Notes: generated from the sequence alone by a model not told the origin. Shown: positions 1-13,530, counted from the first letter of the stretch. The stretch is 64,000 nucleotides of DNA from Burkholderia cenocepacia (GCF_014211915.1 NZ_CP060039.1:1054001-1118000), one strand, 5' to 3'. Numbers and translations are program-made.

Positions 1-776
<776 letters not shown>

Positions 777-777
777 C

Positions 778-1719
778 ATGAGCGGGATCGATCCGAAACG
801 TTTCGGCAAGGTGGCGGTGTTGTTCGGCGGCGAATCCGCCGAGCGCGAGGTGTCGCTCACCTCGGGCCGCCTCGTGCTGCAGGGCCTGCGTGACGCGGGC
901 GTCGACGCGCACCCGTTCGACCCGGCCGAGCGGCCGCTGTCGGCGCTGAAGGACGAAGGCTTCGTGCGCGCGTTCAACGCGCTGCACGGCGGCTACGGCG
1001 AGAACGGCCAGATCCAGGGCGCGCTCGATTTCTACGGGATTCGCTATACGGGCAGCGGCGTGCTGGGCTCGGCGCTCGGCCTCGACAAGTTCCGCACGAA
1101 ACTCGTGTGGCAGCAGACGGGCGTGCCGACGCCGCCGTTCGAGACGGTGATGCGCGGCGACGACCTGGCCGCGCGCGCGACCGACATCGTCGCGAAGCTC
1201 GGCCTGCCGTTGTTCGTGAAGCCGGCGAGCGAAGGCTCGAGCGTCGCGGTGCTGAAGGTGAAGACGGCCGACGCGCTGCCGGCCGCGCTCGCGGAAGCCG
1301 CGACGCACGACAAGATCGTGATCGTCGAGAAGAGCATCGAAGGCGGCGGCGAATATACCGCGTGCATCGCCGGCGATCTCGACCTGCCGCTGATCAAGAT
1401 CGTGCCGGCGGGCGAGTTCTACGACTACCACGCGAAGTACGTCGCCGACGATACGCAGTACCTGATCCCGTGCGGCCTGCCGGCGGAACAGGAAACGGAA
1501 CTGAAGCGCATCGCGCGCCGCGCGTTCGACGTGCTCGGCTGTACCGACTGGGGCCGCGCGGATTTCATGCTCGACGCGGCCGGCAATGCGTATTTCCTCG
1601 AAGTGAACACGGCCCCCGGGATGACCGACCACTCGCTGCCGCCGAAGGCCGCGCGCGCGGTCGGCATCGGCTATTCCGAGCTGGTCGTGAAGGTGCTGTC
1701 GCTCACGCTCAACGACTGA
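778..1719 (+). CDS. ddlB: D-alanine--D-alanine ligase
   Basis: This 313-residue ATP-grasp enzyme joins two D-alanines to make the dipeptide that MurF adds to the peptidoglycan precursor. The N-terminal [11 protein letters not shown] motif (residues 16-26) and the C-terminal EVNTAPGM motif (275-282), which carries metal and substrate ligands, are both present and the length is normal for the family. The ATG lies one base after the murC stop, with an AAGG ribosome site inside the end of murC. It is followed by ftsQ after a 19-base gap, as in the dcw (division and cell wall) cluster of beta-proteobacteria. Confidence 0.97.
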   Translation: MSGIDPKRFGKVAVLFGGESAEREVSLTSGRLVLQGLRDAGVDAHPFDPAERPLSALKDEGFVRAFNALHGGYGENGQIQGALDFYGIRYTGSGVLGSALGLDKFRTKLVWQQTGVPTPPFETVMRGDDLAARATDIVAKLGLPLFVKPASEGSSVAVLKVKTADALPAALAEAATHDKIVIVEKSIEGGGEYTACIAGDLDLPLIKIVPAGEFYDYHAKYVADDTQYLIPCGLPAEQETELKRIARRAFDVLGCTDWGRADFMLDAAGNAYFLEVNTAPGMTDHSLPPKAARAVGIGYSELVVKVLSLTLND

Positions 1720-1738
1720 CGCAGGAACGGAACGACGT

Positions 1739-2491
1739 ATGTGGAACAACGTTCGCCAACTCAACCTTGCCGCCAGCGCGCTGTACGCGCTGCTGCTGCT
1801 CGTGTTGGCGGCGGCCGGCTGCTACTGGCTGATCCAGCGCCCGACGTTCGCGCTGCGGGAAATCCGGATCGACGGCGATACCGAGCACATCAACTCGCCG
1901 ACGGTGCGCGCGGGCGTGGTCGGCCGGCTGAAGGGCAATTTCTTCACGGTCGATCTCGATACGGCGCGCGCGGCGTTCGAGCAGATGCCGTGGGTGCGTC
2001 ACGCGAGCGTGCGCCGGGTGTGGCCGAATGCGCTGGCTGTCACGCTCGAGGAGTACAAACCGCTCGGGACCTGGGGCAGCGATCAGCTGGTGAGCGTCGA
2101 CGGCGAGCTGTTCACCGCGAACCAGGGCGAGCTGGAGCAGGAACTGCCGGCATTCGACGGCCCGGAAGGCAGTGCGAAGGAAGTCGTCACGCGGTATCGC
2201 GACTTCGGGAAATGGTTTGCGCCGCTGAAGGCGGCGCCGGAAGAAGTGACGCTGTCGGCGCGGTACGCGTGGACGGTGAAGCTGTCGAACGGCATGCAGG
2301 TCGAGCTGGGCAAGGAACGCAACAGCGACACGCTGCATGACCGGAGCCAGCGCCTGGTCGCCGCGTGGCCGGCCGTCACGGAGCGTTGGGGCAACGACAT
2401 CGAGTACGCGGACCTGCGGTATCCGAACGGATTCGCGATTCGCGCGGCAGGCATGCGGTTCCTGACCGATACCGACAAGCGCAAGAAGTAA
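1739..2491 (+). CDS. ftsQ: Cell division protein FtsQ
   Basis: FtsQ is a bitopic inner-membrane divisome protein that links early cytoplasmic (FtsZ/FtsA) and late periplasmic (FtsB, FtsL, FtsW/FtsI) components. The 250-residue product has a short cytoplasmic tail, one hydrophobic membrane segment at about residues 12-32, and then a periplasmic POTRA-like domain starting near residue 37 (REIRIDGD) followed by the FtsQ beta domain (WPNALAVTLEEYKP). The chosen ATG has GGAACGG upstream. The position between ddlB and ftsA confirms the call, since FtsQ itself is poorly conserved in sequence. Confidence 0.96.
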   Translation: MWNNVRQLNLAASALYALLLLVLAAAGCYWLIQRPTFALREIRIDGDTEHINSPTVRAGVVGRLKGNFFTVDLDTARAAFEQMPWVRHASVRRVWPNALAVTLEEYKPLGTWGSDQLVSVDGELFTANQGELEQELPAFDGPEGSAKEVVTRYRDFGKWFAPLKAAPEEVTLSARYAWTVKLSNGMQVELGKERNSDTLHDRSQRLVAAWPAVTERWGNDIEYADLRYPNGFAIRAAGMRFLTDTDKRKK

Positions 2492-2517
2492 CGAGAGATC
2501 ACACGCAAGAGCACTTT

Positions 2518-3750
2518 ATGAGCAAAGACTACAAGGATCTGCTGGTTTCCCTCGACATCGGCACGTCGAAGGTGGTGGCCATCGTCGCCGAGCTGAAGGG
2601 CGAGGGTCACTACGAGGTGATCGGTCTCGGCCAGAGCGAGTCGAAGGGTCTGAAGAAAGGTGTGGTGGTCAACATCGAGGCCACCGTGCAATCGATCCAG
2701 CGCGCGCTCGAGGAAGCCGAGCTGATGGCCGACTGCAAGATCACCAACGTGTTCACGGGGATCGCGGGCAGCCACATCCGCAGCTTCAATTCGAGCGGGA
2801 TGGTCGCGATCAAGGACAAGGAAGTCACGCAGACGGACGTCGCGCGCGTGATCGAGACCGCGAAGGCGATCAACATCCCGACCGACCAGCAGGTGCTGCA
2901 CATCCTCACGCAGGAATTCATCATCGACGGCCAGGAAGACGTGCGCGAGCCGATCGGGATGAGCGGCATCCGGCTGGAAGTGAAGGTGCACATCGTGACG
3001 GGCGCGGTGAGCGCCGCGCAGAACATCGTCAAGTGCGTGCGCCGCTGCGGGCTGGAAGTGAACGACCTGATCCTGCAGCCGCTCGCGTCGTCGCTGGCGG
3101 TGCTGACGGAAGACGAGAAGGATCTCGGCGTGGTGCTGGTCGACATCGGCGGCGGCACGACCGACATCGCGATCTTCGCCGAAGGCGCGATCCGCCACAC
3201 GGCGGTGATCCCGATCGCCGGCGACCAGATCACGAGCGACATCGCGATGGCGCTGCGCACGCCGACGCCGGACGCGGAAGACATCAAGGTCGGCTACGGG
3301 ATCGCGAAGCAGGCGCTCGCCGATCCGGACGAAATGGTCGAAGTGCCGGGCCTCGGCGAACGCGGCCCGCGCACGCTGTCGCGCCAGGCGCTCGCGGCGG
3401 TGATCGAGCCGCGCGTCGAGGAACTGTTCTCGCTCGTGCAGCAGGTCGTGCGCGAGTCGGGTTACGAAGAACTCCTGAGCTCCGGCGTGGTCATTACCGG
3501 CGGCGCGTCGATGATGCCGGGCATGGTCGAGCTCGGCGAAGACATTTTCCTGAAACCGGTGCGCATCGGCGCGCCGGAATATGCAGGCGGCCTCTCCGAC
3601 GTCGTGCGCAATCCGCGCTACTCGACGGCGATGGGGCTGCTCGTCGAAGGCAGTGCGCAGCGCATGCGCGGCCGCAAGGTCGCCGTGCAGTCCGGCAACG
3701 CGGGGCAGGTGTTCTCGCGGATGAAGGAATGGTTCCTGAGCAACTTCTGA
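2518..3750 (+). CDS. ftsA: Cell division protein FtsA
   Basis: FtsA is an actin-like ATPase that anchors FtsZ filaments to the inner membrane and recruits later division proteins. The product is 410 residues. The first phosphate-binding motif (DIGTSK, from Asp13) and the second (DIGGGTTD, from about residue 209) of the actin/Hsp70 fold are present, and the last dozen residues form the amphipathic membrane-targeting helix (MKEWFLSNF). An in-frame start lies further upstream at 2365, but it falls inside ftsQ; the ATG at 2518 gives the conserved family N-terminus. It lies 26 bases after ftsQ and 112 bases before ftsZ. Confidence 0.97.
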   Translation: MSKDYKDLLVSLDIGTSKVVAIVAELKGEGHYEVIGLGQSESKGLKKGVVVNIEATVQSIQRALEEAELMADCKITNVFTGIAGSHIRSFNSSGMVAIKDKEVTQTDVARVIETAKAINIPTDQQVLHILTQEFIIDGQEDVREPIGMSGIRLEVKVHIVTGAVSAAQNIVKCVRRCGLEVNDLILQPLASSLAVLTEDEKDLGVVLVDIGGGTTDIAIFAEGAIRHTAVIPIAGDQITSDIAMALRTPTPDAEDIKVGYGIAKQALADPDEMVEVPGLGERGPRTLSRQALAAVIEPRVEELFSLVQQVVRESGYEELLSSGVVITGGASMMPGMVELGEDIFLKPVRIGAPEYAGGLSDVVRNPRYSTAMGLLVEGSAQRMRGRKVAVQSGNAGQVFSRMKEWFLSNF

Positions 3751-3862
3751 CAAACCGAATCGAAATTCGCGCTGGTGCCGGCGGCTGGCGCGCGACAGGG
3801 GGTTGCCCGATCTCCTGCCGAATAACGGCCGAGTAGCAGTCATTCTCTTGACGGAGGCAACA

Positions 3863-5059
3863 ATGGAATTCGAAATGCTGGAAACCGAAACCAACGGCAC
3901 CATCATCAAGGTGGTCGGCGTTGGCGGCGCTGGCGGCAATGCCGTCCAGCACATGATCAACCGCGGCGTGCAGGGCGTCGACTTCATCGTGATGAACACG
4001 GACGCCCAGGCGCTGTCGCGTTCGCGTGCATCGTCGGTGATCCAGCTCGGCAACACGGGTCTGGGCGCCGGTGCGAAGCCGGAAATGGGTCGTGCGGCAG
4101 CGGAAGAAGCGCGTGAGCGCATCGCCGACGCACTGCGCGGCGCGCACATGGTGTTCATTACGGCCGGCATGGGCGGTGGCACGGGTACGGGCGCCGCACC
4201 GGTGGTCGCGCAGATCGCGAAGGAGATGGGCATTCTGACGGTTGGCGTCGTCAGCAAGCCGTTCGAGTTCGAAGGCGGCAAGCGCATGCGCGTCGCCGAA
4301 GCTGGCTCGCAGCAACTGGAGGATCACGTCGACTCGCTGATCGTCGTGCTGAACGACAAGCTGTTCGACGTGATGGGCGACGACGCCGAGATGGACAAGT
4401 GCTTCCAGTGCGCGGACGACGTGTTGAACAACGCGGTGGCAGGTATCGCGGAAATCATCAACGTCGACGGCCTCGTGAACGTCGACTTCGAAGACGTGAA
4501 GACGGTGATGGGCGAGCAGGGCAAGGCGATGATGGGCACGGCGACGGTCGCCGGCGTCGATCGCGCACGCCTCGCGGCGGAACAGGCCGTGGCGAGCCCG
4601 CTGCTCGAAGGCGTCGATCTGTCGGGCGCGCGCGGCGTGCTGGTCAACATCACGTCGAGCCGTTCGCTGCGCCTGTCGGAAACGCGCGAAGTGATGAACA
4701 CGATCAAGAGCTACGCGGCGGAAGATGCGACGGTGATCTTCGGTGCGGTGTACGACGACGCGATGGGCGATGCACTGCGCGTGACGGTCGTGGCGACGGG
4801 TCTGGGCCGTGCGGCGAAGAAGCAGCAGTCGGCCCCGATGACGCTGCTGCGCACGGGTACGGACAACCAGCCGGTCAGCGCGGTGTCGCACGGCTATGCG
4901 CAGCCGCATCACGTCAGCACGGCCGACTACGGCGCGCTCGATACGCCGGCGGTGTGGCGCAATTCGCGCGAAACCGCGGCATCGCACGTGCAGGCGCTGC
5001 AGGAGAAGGGTGTCGACACGTACGACATCCCGGCTTTCCTGCGCAAGCAGGCTGACTGA
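3863..5059 (+). CDS. ftsZ: Cell division protein FtsZ
   Basis: FtsZ is the tubulin-like GTPase that polymerises into the cytokinetic Z ring. The 398-residue product has the GTP-binding signature GGGTGTG at residues 104-110, a T7-loop region (NVDFEDVKTVM) that completes the GTPase site of the neighbouring subunit, a variable linker, and the conserved C-terminal peptide DIPAFLRKQ that binds FtsA and ZapD. An open frame exists upstream to 3803, but ATG 3863 has a clear GGAGG at 3853-3857. A GC-rich hairpin (5077-5083 pairing with 5090-5096) follows the stop but has no T run. Confidence 0.98.
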   Translation: MEFEMLETETNGTIIKVVGVGGAGGNAVQHMINRGVQGVDFIVMNTDAQALSRSRASSVIQLGNTGLGAGAKPEMGRAAAEEARERIADALRGAHMVFITAGMGGGTGTGAAPVVAQIAKEMGILTVGVVSKPFEFEGGKRMRVAEAGSQQLEDHVDSLIVVLNDKLFDVMGDDAEMDKCFQCADDVLNNAVAGIAEIINVDGLVNVDFEDVKTVMGEQGKAMMGTATVAGVDRARLAAEQAVASPLLEGVDLSGARGVLVNITSSRSLRLSETREVMNTIKSYAAEDATVIFGAVYDDAMGDALRVTVVATGLGRAAKKQQSAPMTLLRTGTDNQPVSAVSHGYAQPHHVSTADYGALDTPAVWRNSRETAASHVQALQEKGVDTYDIPAFLRKQAD

Positions 5060-5247
5060 CGCAAACACAGGCGAAGCCGCGGCGAAGTTGCCGCGGTAAC
5101 GCCGGCGTGACGGATGCTACGGACCCAGACAGGCCGCGTCGGATGCGACGCCGGGCCGGGAAACGTGCCCTCTTCGCTTGAGCGGAGCGGGATGGGCCGT
5201 GCTGTCCGCAACACGCTGAAAAACCGTATCGCTATGAGGGACCAGCC

Positions 5248-5754
5248 ATGATTCAAGTGGGCGACGCGCTGCCCGACGCGCAATTGTTCGAGTTCATCGA
5301 CGACGCGCGCGAAGGGTGCACGCTGGGGCCGAACGCCTACAGCGTGCGCGACCAGGTTGCGGGAAAGCGGGTGGTGATCTTCGGATTGCCGGGCGCGTTC
5401 ACGCCGACCTGCTCGGCGCAGCATGTGCCGGGCTACGTCGAGCGCGCCGAGCAATTGCGCGCGGCGGGTGTCGACGAGATCTGGTGCGTGTCCGTCAACG
5501 ACGCATTCGTGATGGGCGCATGGGGACGTGATCTGCACACCGCGGGCAAGGTGCGCATGATGGCGGACGGCAGCGCGGCTTTCACTCATGCGCTGGGGCT
5601 GACGCAGGATTTGTCCGCGCGTGGCATGGGAATTCGTTCCCTGCGCTACGCGATGGTGATTGACGGCGGTGTGGTCAAGACGCTGGCCGTCGAGGCGCCG
5701 GGCAAATTCGAAGTGAGCGATGCGGCGAGTGTTCTCGCGACGTTGACGTCCTGA
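5248..5754 (+). CDS. Peroxiredoxin (Prx5/AhpC-TSA family)
   Basis: This 168-residue protein is a thiol peroxidase of the Prx5 type, which reduces hydrogen peroxide and alkyl hydroperoxides in the cytoplasm at the expense of glutathione/glutaredoxin or thioredoxin. The peroxidatic cysteine is Cys55 in the motif PGAFTPTCS, and the later RSLRYAMVID stretch is also typical. It stands alone between ftsZ and lpxC, with 188 bases upstream and 240 downstream. This position is familiar in Burkholderia dcw clusters. The physiological electron donor cannot be read from the sequence. A GTTGCC/GGCAAC hairpin at 5769-5784 lies just after the stop. Confidence 0.93.
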   Translation: MIQVGDALPDAQLFEFIDDAREGCTLGPNAYSVRDQVAGKRVVIFGLPGAFTPTCSAQHVPGYVERAEQLRAAGVDEIWCVSVNDAFVMGAWGRDLHTAGKVRMMADGSAAFTHALGLTQDLSARGMGIRSLRYAMVIDGGVVKTLAVEAPGKFEVSDAASVLATLTS

Positions 5755-5933
5755 TCGTGCGGTGCGCCGTTGCCTTCCGGCAACGCTGCTCACCGGCCTC
5801 AGGGCAGTTGTAACACGGGCTGATGACCGGAAACGCCTCCGTTCCGGGCATCGGCCCGTCCCGTATCGGCGCGGGTAAACTGTCGAAACAGATTGATACG
5901 CAGTTTCAGACAGCGCTGAATAGGGAATTACGC

Positions 5934-5939
5934 TATAAT
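5934..5939 (+). promoter_or_regulatory. Candidate sigma-70 -10 box for lpxC
   Basis: A perfect TATAAT lies 55 bases before the lpxC ATG in a locally AT-richer stretch. No good -35 hexamer is present at 16-18 bases spacing, so this is either a weak or activator-dependent promoter. It would give lpxC its own transcript. Confidence 0.5.
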
Positions 5940-5994
5940 CCCGCCTATCGAATATAACTCCTGATTGATATCTTCAATCAAGACGAAGAAGACC

Positions 5995-6912
5995 ATGTTG
6001 AAGCAGCGCACCATCAAATCCATCGTGAAGACCGTGGGTATCGGTGTCCACTCGGGCCGCAAGATCGAGTTGACGCTCCGTCCCGCCGCGCCCGGCACGG
6101 GCATCGTCTTTTCACGCGTCGACCTGCCCACGCCGGTCGACATTCCCGCATCGGCGATGTCGATCGGCGACACGCGGCTCGCGTCGGTGTTGCAGAAGGA
6201 TGGCGTGCGCGTGTCGACGGTCGAGCACCTGATGTCCGCGTGTGCGGGTCTCGGCATCGACAACCTGTATGTCGATGTGACGGCCGAGGAAATCCCGATC
6301 ATGGACGGCAGCGCCGCCACGTTCGTGTTCCTGATCCAGTCCGCCGGCATCGAGGAGCAGAACGCGCCGAAGCGTTTCATCAAGGTGAAGAAGCCGGTCG
6401 AAATCCGTGACGGCGACAAGTTCGCGCGGCTCGATCCGTATTTCGGCTTCAAGCTGAAGTTCTCGATCGACTTCCGCCACCCGGCCGTCGACAAGACGGG
6501 CCAGGAGCTCGAGGTCGATTTCGCGACCACGTCGTACGTGCGCGAGATCGCGCGTGCGCGCACGTTCGGCTTCGCGCACGAGGCCGAGATGCTGCGCGAG
6601 ATCGGCCTGGCGCGCGGCGGCAGCATGGACAACGCGATCGTGCTCGACGAGTACCGCATCCTGAACAACGACGGGCTGCGCTACGACGACGAGTTCGTGA
6701 AGCACAAGATGCTCGACGCGATCGGCGACCTGTACGTGATCGGCCACCCGCTGCTGGCGTCGTACACCGCGTACAAGTCGGGCCACGGCCTGAACAACGC
6801 GTTGCTGCGCGAACTGCTCGCGCACGAAGACGCGTACGAGATCGTGACGTTCGACGATCCGCAGGCTGCACCGAAGGGGTTCGCGTTCGACGCGCAGACG
6901 GCCTTCGCGTGA
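5995..6912 (+). CDS. lpxC: UDP-3-O-acyl-N-acetylglucosamine deacetylase
   Basis: LpxC is the zinc-dependent deacetylase that catalyses the committed step of lipid A synthesis. The product has 305 residues, the standard length. The zinc ligands are recognisable as His78 (VEHLMSA), His237 and Asp241 ([10 protein letters not shown]), matching the known His79/His238/Asp242 pattern of the E. coli enzyme. The reading frame could start at 5965, but ATG 5995 (MLKQRTIK) gives the family N-terminus. It is the last gene of the dcw region and is followed by a strong terminator. Confidence 0.98.
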   Translation: MLKQRTIKSIVKTVGIGVHSGRKIELTLRPAAPGTGIVFSRVDLPTPVDIPASAMSIGDTRLASVLQKDGVRVSTVEHLMSACAGLGIDNLYVDVTAEEIPIMDGSAATFVFLIQSAGIEEQNAPKRFIKVKKPVEIRDGDKFARLDPYFGFKLKFSIDFRHPAVDKTGQELEVDFATTSYVREIARARTFGFAHEAEMLREIGLARGGSMDNAIVLDEYRILNNDGLRYDDEFVKHKMLDAIGDLYVIGHPLLASYTAYKSGHGLNNALLRELLAHEDAYEIVTFDDPQAAPKGFAFDAQTAFA

Positions 6913-6933
6913 CCGGCTTTCAGCGCAAGCGAT

Positions 6934-6962
6934 AAAAAAAGCGACCTTCGGGTCGCTTTTTT
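6934..6962 (+). terminator. Bidirectional intrinsic terminator (lpxC / DUF721)
   Basis: GCGACC and GGTCGC pair around a TTCG tetraloop, with an A run before and a T run after the stem. It can therefore stop transcripts from lpxC on the plus strand and from the convergent DUF721 gene on the minus strand. Confidence 0.9.
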
Positions 6963-6993
6963 GTTGGCTGGCGGCCGCCGATGACCGGTGCGG

Positions 6994-7470
6994 TCAACGC
7001 GGCTTCGCGCCGTGCCGTGCCGCCATCCGCGCGAGCGCGGCCTGCAGCGGCGACGGCTCGAGGTGGTCGGCGAGGTCGCGCAGCGCGGCGGCGCCGGCCG
7101 AGGTCATCCGCGCCTGCTTCACGTGCGGCGGGTCCGGCGCGTCCTTCGGCCGCACGCGCACGCGCAGCGTCGTCACGGGCCAGCCGCGTTTCTGGAGGTC
7201 GCCGAGCAGCCGCACCTCCACCTGCCGCAGCCGCGCGGCCAGCGCATTGTGCGCGGCAAAGAGGGTCAGGGTGCCGTCCTTGATGAAGCCCGGCTCGACG
7301 TGATTCGCCAGATAGTCGGGCAGGCATGCGCCCAGGTCGCGCTGCAGCGACGCGATCTGCTCGACACCCGCGCGCAGCGCCGCGAAAGCGTCGGTACGGC
7401 CGAGCACTTCGGACACGGGTTGCGGGCGATAGGCGGCGAGCGGGCCGAAACGCTTGGAAAATCGGTTCAT
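6994..7470 (-). CDS. DUF721 domain protein (DciA-like)
   Basis: The 158-residue product has the DUF721 pattern: an N-terminal helical part followed by a basic KH-like segment (VEPGFIKDGTLTLFAAHN, then ALAARLRQVE) near residues 55-95. DUF721 includes DciA, the ancestral loader of the replicative helicase DnaB in bacteria lacking DnaC-type loaders. The family assignment comes from these segments and from the conserved place between lpxC and secA. A helicase-loading role is inference only. It is convergent to lpxC and divergent from secA. Confidence 0.8.
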   Translation of the reverse strand: MNRFSKRFGPLAAYRPQPVSEVLGRTDAFAALRAGVEQIASLQRDLGACLPDYLANHVEPGFIKDGTLTLFAAHNALAARLRQVEVRLLGDLQKRGWPVTTLRVRVRPKDAPDPPHVKQARMTSAGAAALRDLADHLEPSPLQAALARMAARHGAKPR

Positions 7471-7726
7471 CGAGGCTTTCTTCGAGCGCGCACGCGCGCG
7501 GACGGTGCAGCCGATTGTACCCGCGCCCGCCTGTGCACGGGCGGCTTTCGGCTCCGCCCGCCCGGCCGCGGCGCGCGATGCCCGTCCGGCCGGGACGCAG
7601 GCGCACGCGTCCCCGCGTGCTAAAATTCGACGTTTGAGTCCACTAATTCGCTAAGCCGCCGAGGCTCGGGCGCCGGGGCGCGCAACACGCGCCGGGCGCC
7701 GGTGCTGCGACGCAGGATCCGATCCG

Positions 7727-10525
<2,799 letters not shown>

Positions 10526-10626
10526 TCGGCGGCGGCGCGCGTCACGCGTGCCGCGTCGTTCGCAGCTTCGAGTCAGTGATGTGAGTTGTGGCGGCCCGCG
10601 CGTGCGGCCGCCGGTTCTTCCAATCG

Positions 10627-10649
10627 ATGCCGGCGCGTGCCGGCATTTT
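10627..10649 (+). terminator. Intrinsic terminator after secA
   Basis: ATGCCGGC (10627-10634) and GCCGGCAT (10639-10646) form a perfect 8-bp stem with a four-base loop followed by TTT. It lies between secA and argJ, only about 20 bases before the argJ start, so it might also reduce readthrough into argJ. Confidence 0.65.
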
Positions 10650-10669
10650 CCATCCGGCAGGTGTGCCCC

Positions 10670-11911
10670 ATGGCTGTCAATTTTCCGTCGATCGATCCCG
10701 CCCAACTGCATCCCGTCGCCGGCGTCACGCTCGGCTGGGCGGAAGCGAACATCCGCAAGCCGAATCGCAAGGACGTGCTGGTCATCTCCGTCGACGAAGG
10801 TGCGACGGTCGCGGGCGTGTTCACCGAAAACCGTTTCTGCGCAGCGCCGGTCACCGTCTGCCGCGAGCACCTGGCGAAGGTGCGCGCGGGCGGCGCGGGC
10901 ATCCGCGCGCTGGTCGTGAATACGGGCAATGCGAACGCGGGCACCGGCGAGCCGGGCCTCGTGAACGCCCGTGAAACGTGTACGGAACTCGCGCGTCTCG
11001 CGGGCATCGAGCCGGCGCAGGTGCTGCCGTTCTCGACCGGCGTGATTCTCGAGCCGCTGCCGATCGATCGTCTGAAGGCCGGCTTGCCGGCTGCGCTCGC
11101 GAACCGCAACGCCGCGAACTGGTTCGACGCCGCGCAGGCGATCATGACGACCGACACGCTGCCGAAGGCGACGTCGCGCCAGGTGACGATCGACGGCCAC
11201 ACGGTCACGCTGACGGGCATCAGCAAGGGCGCGGGCATGATCAAGCCGAACATGGCGACGATGCTCGGCTTTCTCGCGTTCGATGCGAACGTCGCGCAGC
11301 CGGTGCTCGACACGCTCGTGAAGGAAGTCGCCGATCGCTCGTTCAACTGCATCACGATCGACGGCGACACGTCGACGAACGACTCGTTCATCCTGATCGC
11401 ATCGGGCAAGAGCACGCTGCCGGCGATCACGTCGACCGATTCGCCGGCCTATGCGGCGCTGCGCGACGCGGTGACGGAAGTCGCGCAGGTGCTGTCGCAA
11501 CTGATCGTGCGCGACGGCGAAGGCGCGACGAAATTCATGACGGTGCAGGTCGAAGGCGGCAAGAGCGTCGCCGAATGCCGCCAGATCGCGTACGCGATCG
11601 GCCATTCGCCGCTCGTAAAGACGGCCTTCTACGCATCCGACCCCAACCTGGGCCGGATTCTCGCGGCGATCGGCTATGCGGGCGTCGCGGATCTCGACGT
11701 CGGCAAGATCGACCTCTATCTGGACGACGTGCTCGTCGCGAAGGCGGGCGGCCGCAACCCGGCCTACCAGGAAGAGGACGGCCAGCGCGTGATGAAGCAG
11801 AGCGAGATCACGATCCGCGTGCTGCTCGGCCGTGGCGACGCGCAGGCCACCGTCTGGACGTGCGACCTGTCGCACGATTACGTGAGCATCAACGCGGATT
11901 ACCGCTCCTGA
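10670..11911 (+). CDS. argJ: Bifunctional ornithine acetyltransferase / N-acetylglutamate synthase
   Basis: ArgJ transfers the acetyl group from N-acetylornithine to glutamate, running the cyclic arginine pathway. In bifunctional forms it also makes N-acetylglutamate from acetyl-CoA. The 413-residue precursor self-cleaves at an Ala-Thr bond. The ATML motif is present in [10 protein letters not shown], and the nucleophile would be Thr197 of the new beta chain. ATG 10670 gives the usual MAVNFP start. It is followed 19 bases later by an ATPase gene. Whether this copy accepts acetyl-CoA cannot be told from the sequence alone. Confidence 0.96.
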   Translation: MAVNFPSIDPAQLHPVAGVTLGWAEANIRKPNRKDVLVISVDEGATVAGVFTENRFCAAPVTVCREHLAKVRAGGAGIRALVVNTGNANAGTGEPGLVNARETCTELARLAGIEPAQVLPFSTGVILEPLPIDRLKAGLPAALANRNAANWFDAAQAIMTTDTLPKATSRQVTIDGHTVTLTGISKGAGMIKPNMATMLGFLAFDANVAQPVLDTLVKEVADRSFNCITIDGDTSTNDSFILIASGKSTLPAITSTDSPAYAALRDAVTEVAQVLSQLIVRDGEGATKFMTVQVEGGKSVAECRQIAYAIGHSPLVKTAFYASDPNLGRILAAIGYAGVADLDVGKIDLYLDDVLVAKAGGRNPAYQEEDGQRVMKQSEITIRVLLGRGDAQATVWTCDLSHDYVSINADYRS

Positions 11912-11930
11912 TCGGGAGCGCTCGAACGAC

Positions 11931-12800
11931 ATGGACAAGCTTGAACAGTTTCTGACGCGCGCGGAAGCGCTGCTCGGCCGTCTCGAAGGGATGCTGCCGC
12001 CCGCACCGGCGGCCATCGACTGGAACGCGGCGCACGCGTTCCGCTGGCGCAAGCGCCAGGGGCGCGGTTACCTGCAGCCGGTACCGGCCGTGTCGTCGAT
12101 CACGCTCGGCGACTTGCACAACATCGACCGCCAGAAAGCGCTGATTGATCAGAACACGCGGCAGTTCGTACAGCGCAAGCCGGCCAACAACGTGCTGCTG
12201 ACCGGCGCACGCGGTACCGGCAAGTCGTCGCTGATCAAGGCGTGCCTGAATGCGTACGCGAACGACGGGCTGCGCCTGATCGAAGTCGACAAGGACGACC
12301 TGCACGATCTCGGCGACATCGTCGACCTGATCTCGCAGCGTCCGGAGCGGTTCATCGTATTTTGCGACGACCTGTCGTTCGAGGACGGCGAATCGGGCTA
12401 CAAGGCGCTGAAGGTCGCGCTCGACGGGTCGATCGCCGCGCAGTCGGACAACGTGCTGATCTACGCGACGTCGAACCGCCGCCATCTGCTGCCCGAGTAC
12501 ATGAGCGACAACGAGTCGTACAAGCATCTGCCGGACGGCGAGATTCACCCTGGCGAAGTCGTCGAGGAGAAGATCTCGCTGTCGGAGCGCTTCGGCCTGT
12601 GGGTCAGCTTCTATCCGTTCAAGCAGGACGACTACCTCGACATCGTCGCGCACTGGCTGCGTCACTTCGGCTGCCCGGATACGGAGATCGAGACGGCACG
12701 CGGCGACGCGCTCGTATGGGCGCTCGAGCGTGGTTCGCGCTCGGGCCGCGTCGCGTGGCAGTTCGCGCGTGACTGGTCGGGTCGCAAGGAGCAGGCATGA
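11931..12800 (+). CDS. DUF815 family P-loop ATPase
   Basis: The 289-residue protein is an AAA-type ATPase of family DUF815. Walker A is GARGTGKSS at residues 92-100 and Walker B is in FIVFCDDLSFE near residue 140, followed by a sensor-like YATSNRRHLLPE stretch. The exact role of the family is not established. Its last four bases overlap the start of the Nudix gene (ATGA), a sign of co-translation. In Burkholderia this pair regularly sits between argJ and the pil genes. Confidence 0.88.
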   Translation: MDKLEQFLTRAEALLGRLEGMLPPAPAAIDWNAAHAFRWRKRQGRGYLQPVPAVSSITLGDLHNIDRQKALIDQNTRQFVQRKPANNVLLTGARGTGKSSLIKACLNAYANDGLRLIEVDKDDLHDLGDIVDLISQRPERFIVFCDDLSFEDGESGYKALKVALDGSIAAQSDNVLIYATSNRRHLLPEYMSDNESYKHLPDGEIHPGEVVEEKISLSERFGLWVSFYPFKQDDYLDIVAHWLRHFGCPDTEIETARGDALVWALERGSRSGRVAWQFARDWSGRKEQA

Positions 12801-13240
12801 GCGCGGATCTGGCACAGGGCGCCGTGCGGGCGCCGGACGGCCGCAAGGTGACGGAAGTCGCGGTCGGCGTGATGGTGCAGCCGGACGGGCGCTATCTGCT
12901 CGCGCAACGCCTGCAGGGCAAGCCGTACGAAGGTTACTGGGAGTTTCCGGGCGGCAAGCTGGAGGCCGGCGAAAGCGTCGAGGACGCGCTGGCGCGCGAG
13001 CTGCACGAGGAACTCGGCATCGAAGTCACGGCCAGCCACCGGTGGCACACGCTCGAGCACGATTATCCGCACGCGTACGTGCGGCTCTATTTCTGCAAGG
13101 TGACGGGCTGGACGGGCGAGCCGCACAGCAAGGAAGGGCAGGCGTTCGTATGGCAGCAACTGCCGGTCGAGGTCGCGCCGCTGTTGCCGGCGGCGCTGCC
13201 GGTGCTCGAACTGCTCGAGAAGGAAGCGGCGTCGCAATGA
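12797..13240 (+). CDS. mutT: MutT-type Nudix hydrolase
   Basis: The 147-residue protein carries a full Nudix box starting near residue 53: GKLEAGE, then RELHEELG with correct spacing. The WEFPGGK entry sequence is typical of MutT/8-oxo-dGTP pyrophosphohydrolases, which remove oxidised GTP analogues from the nucleotide pool to prevent A:T to C:G changes. Its ATG overlaps the stop of the DUF815 ATPase. Substrate specificity is inferred from family resemblance, because other small Nudix enzymes share the motif. Confidence 0.88.
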   Translation: MSADLAQGAVRAPDGRKVTEVAVGVMVQPDGRYLLAQRLQGKPYEGYWEFPGGKLEAGESVEDALARELHEELGIEVTASHRWHTLEHDYPHAYVRLYFCKVTGWTGEPHSKEGQAFVWQQLPVEVAPLLPAALPVLELLEKEAASQ

Positions 13241-13249
13241 CGCTGTGGC

Positions 13250-13270
13250 GGCCCGCCTGAAACGCGGGCC
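13250..13270 (+). terminator. Hairpin between convergent mutT and yacG
   Basis: GGCCCGC (13250-13256) pairs with GCGGGCC (13264-13270). There is no T run on either side, so it is only a weak candidate terminator for the two converging genes. Confidence 0.4.
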
Positions 13271-13301
13271 ATATCAAGTGGGCGGCGGCACCGCGCGCCG
13301 C

Positions 13302-13502
13302 TCAGCTGTCGCGGCGGTTGTCCGTGCCGTCCTCTTCCGACGACGGACCCTCGTCGGAGGCGCCGCCGATCCGATACTTTTCTGCGGCCCATGCGCCAAG
13401 GTCGAGCTGCTTGCAGCGGGCCGAGCAGAAGGGACGGAACTTGTTTTCAGGCGTCCAGCGCACTTCTGCGCCGCACGACGGACATTTCACAACGGTAGTC
13501 AT
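13302..13502 (-). CDS. yacG: DNA gyrase inhibitor YacG
   Basis: The product is a 66-residue zinc protein with four cysteines at positions 7, 10, 26 and 30 (CPSC then CSARC), followed by [17 protein letters not shown], the YacG signature. E. coli YacG binds the GyrB C-terminal domain and inhibits gyrase. The acidic C-terminal tail ([10 protein letters not shown]) is usual. The frame runs seven codons further upstream, but ATG 13502 gives the family start. It lies downstream of zapD on the same strand, so the two are probably co-transcribed. Confidence 0.93.
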   Translation of the reverse strand: MTTVVKCPSCGAEVRWTPENKFRPFCSARCKQLDLGAWAAEKYRIGGASDEGPSSEEDGTDNRRDS

Positions 13503-13530
13503 ACGAAAGCGTTGAACCGGCACGCGGCCG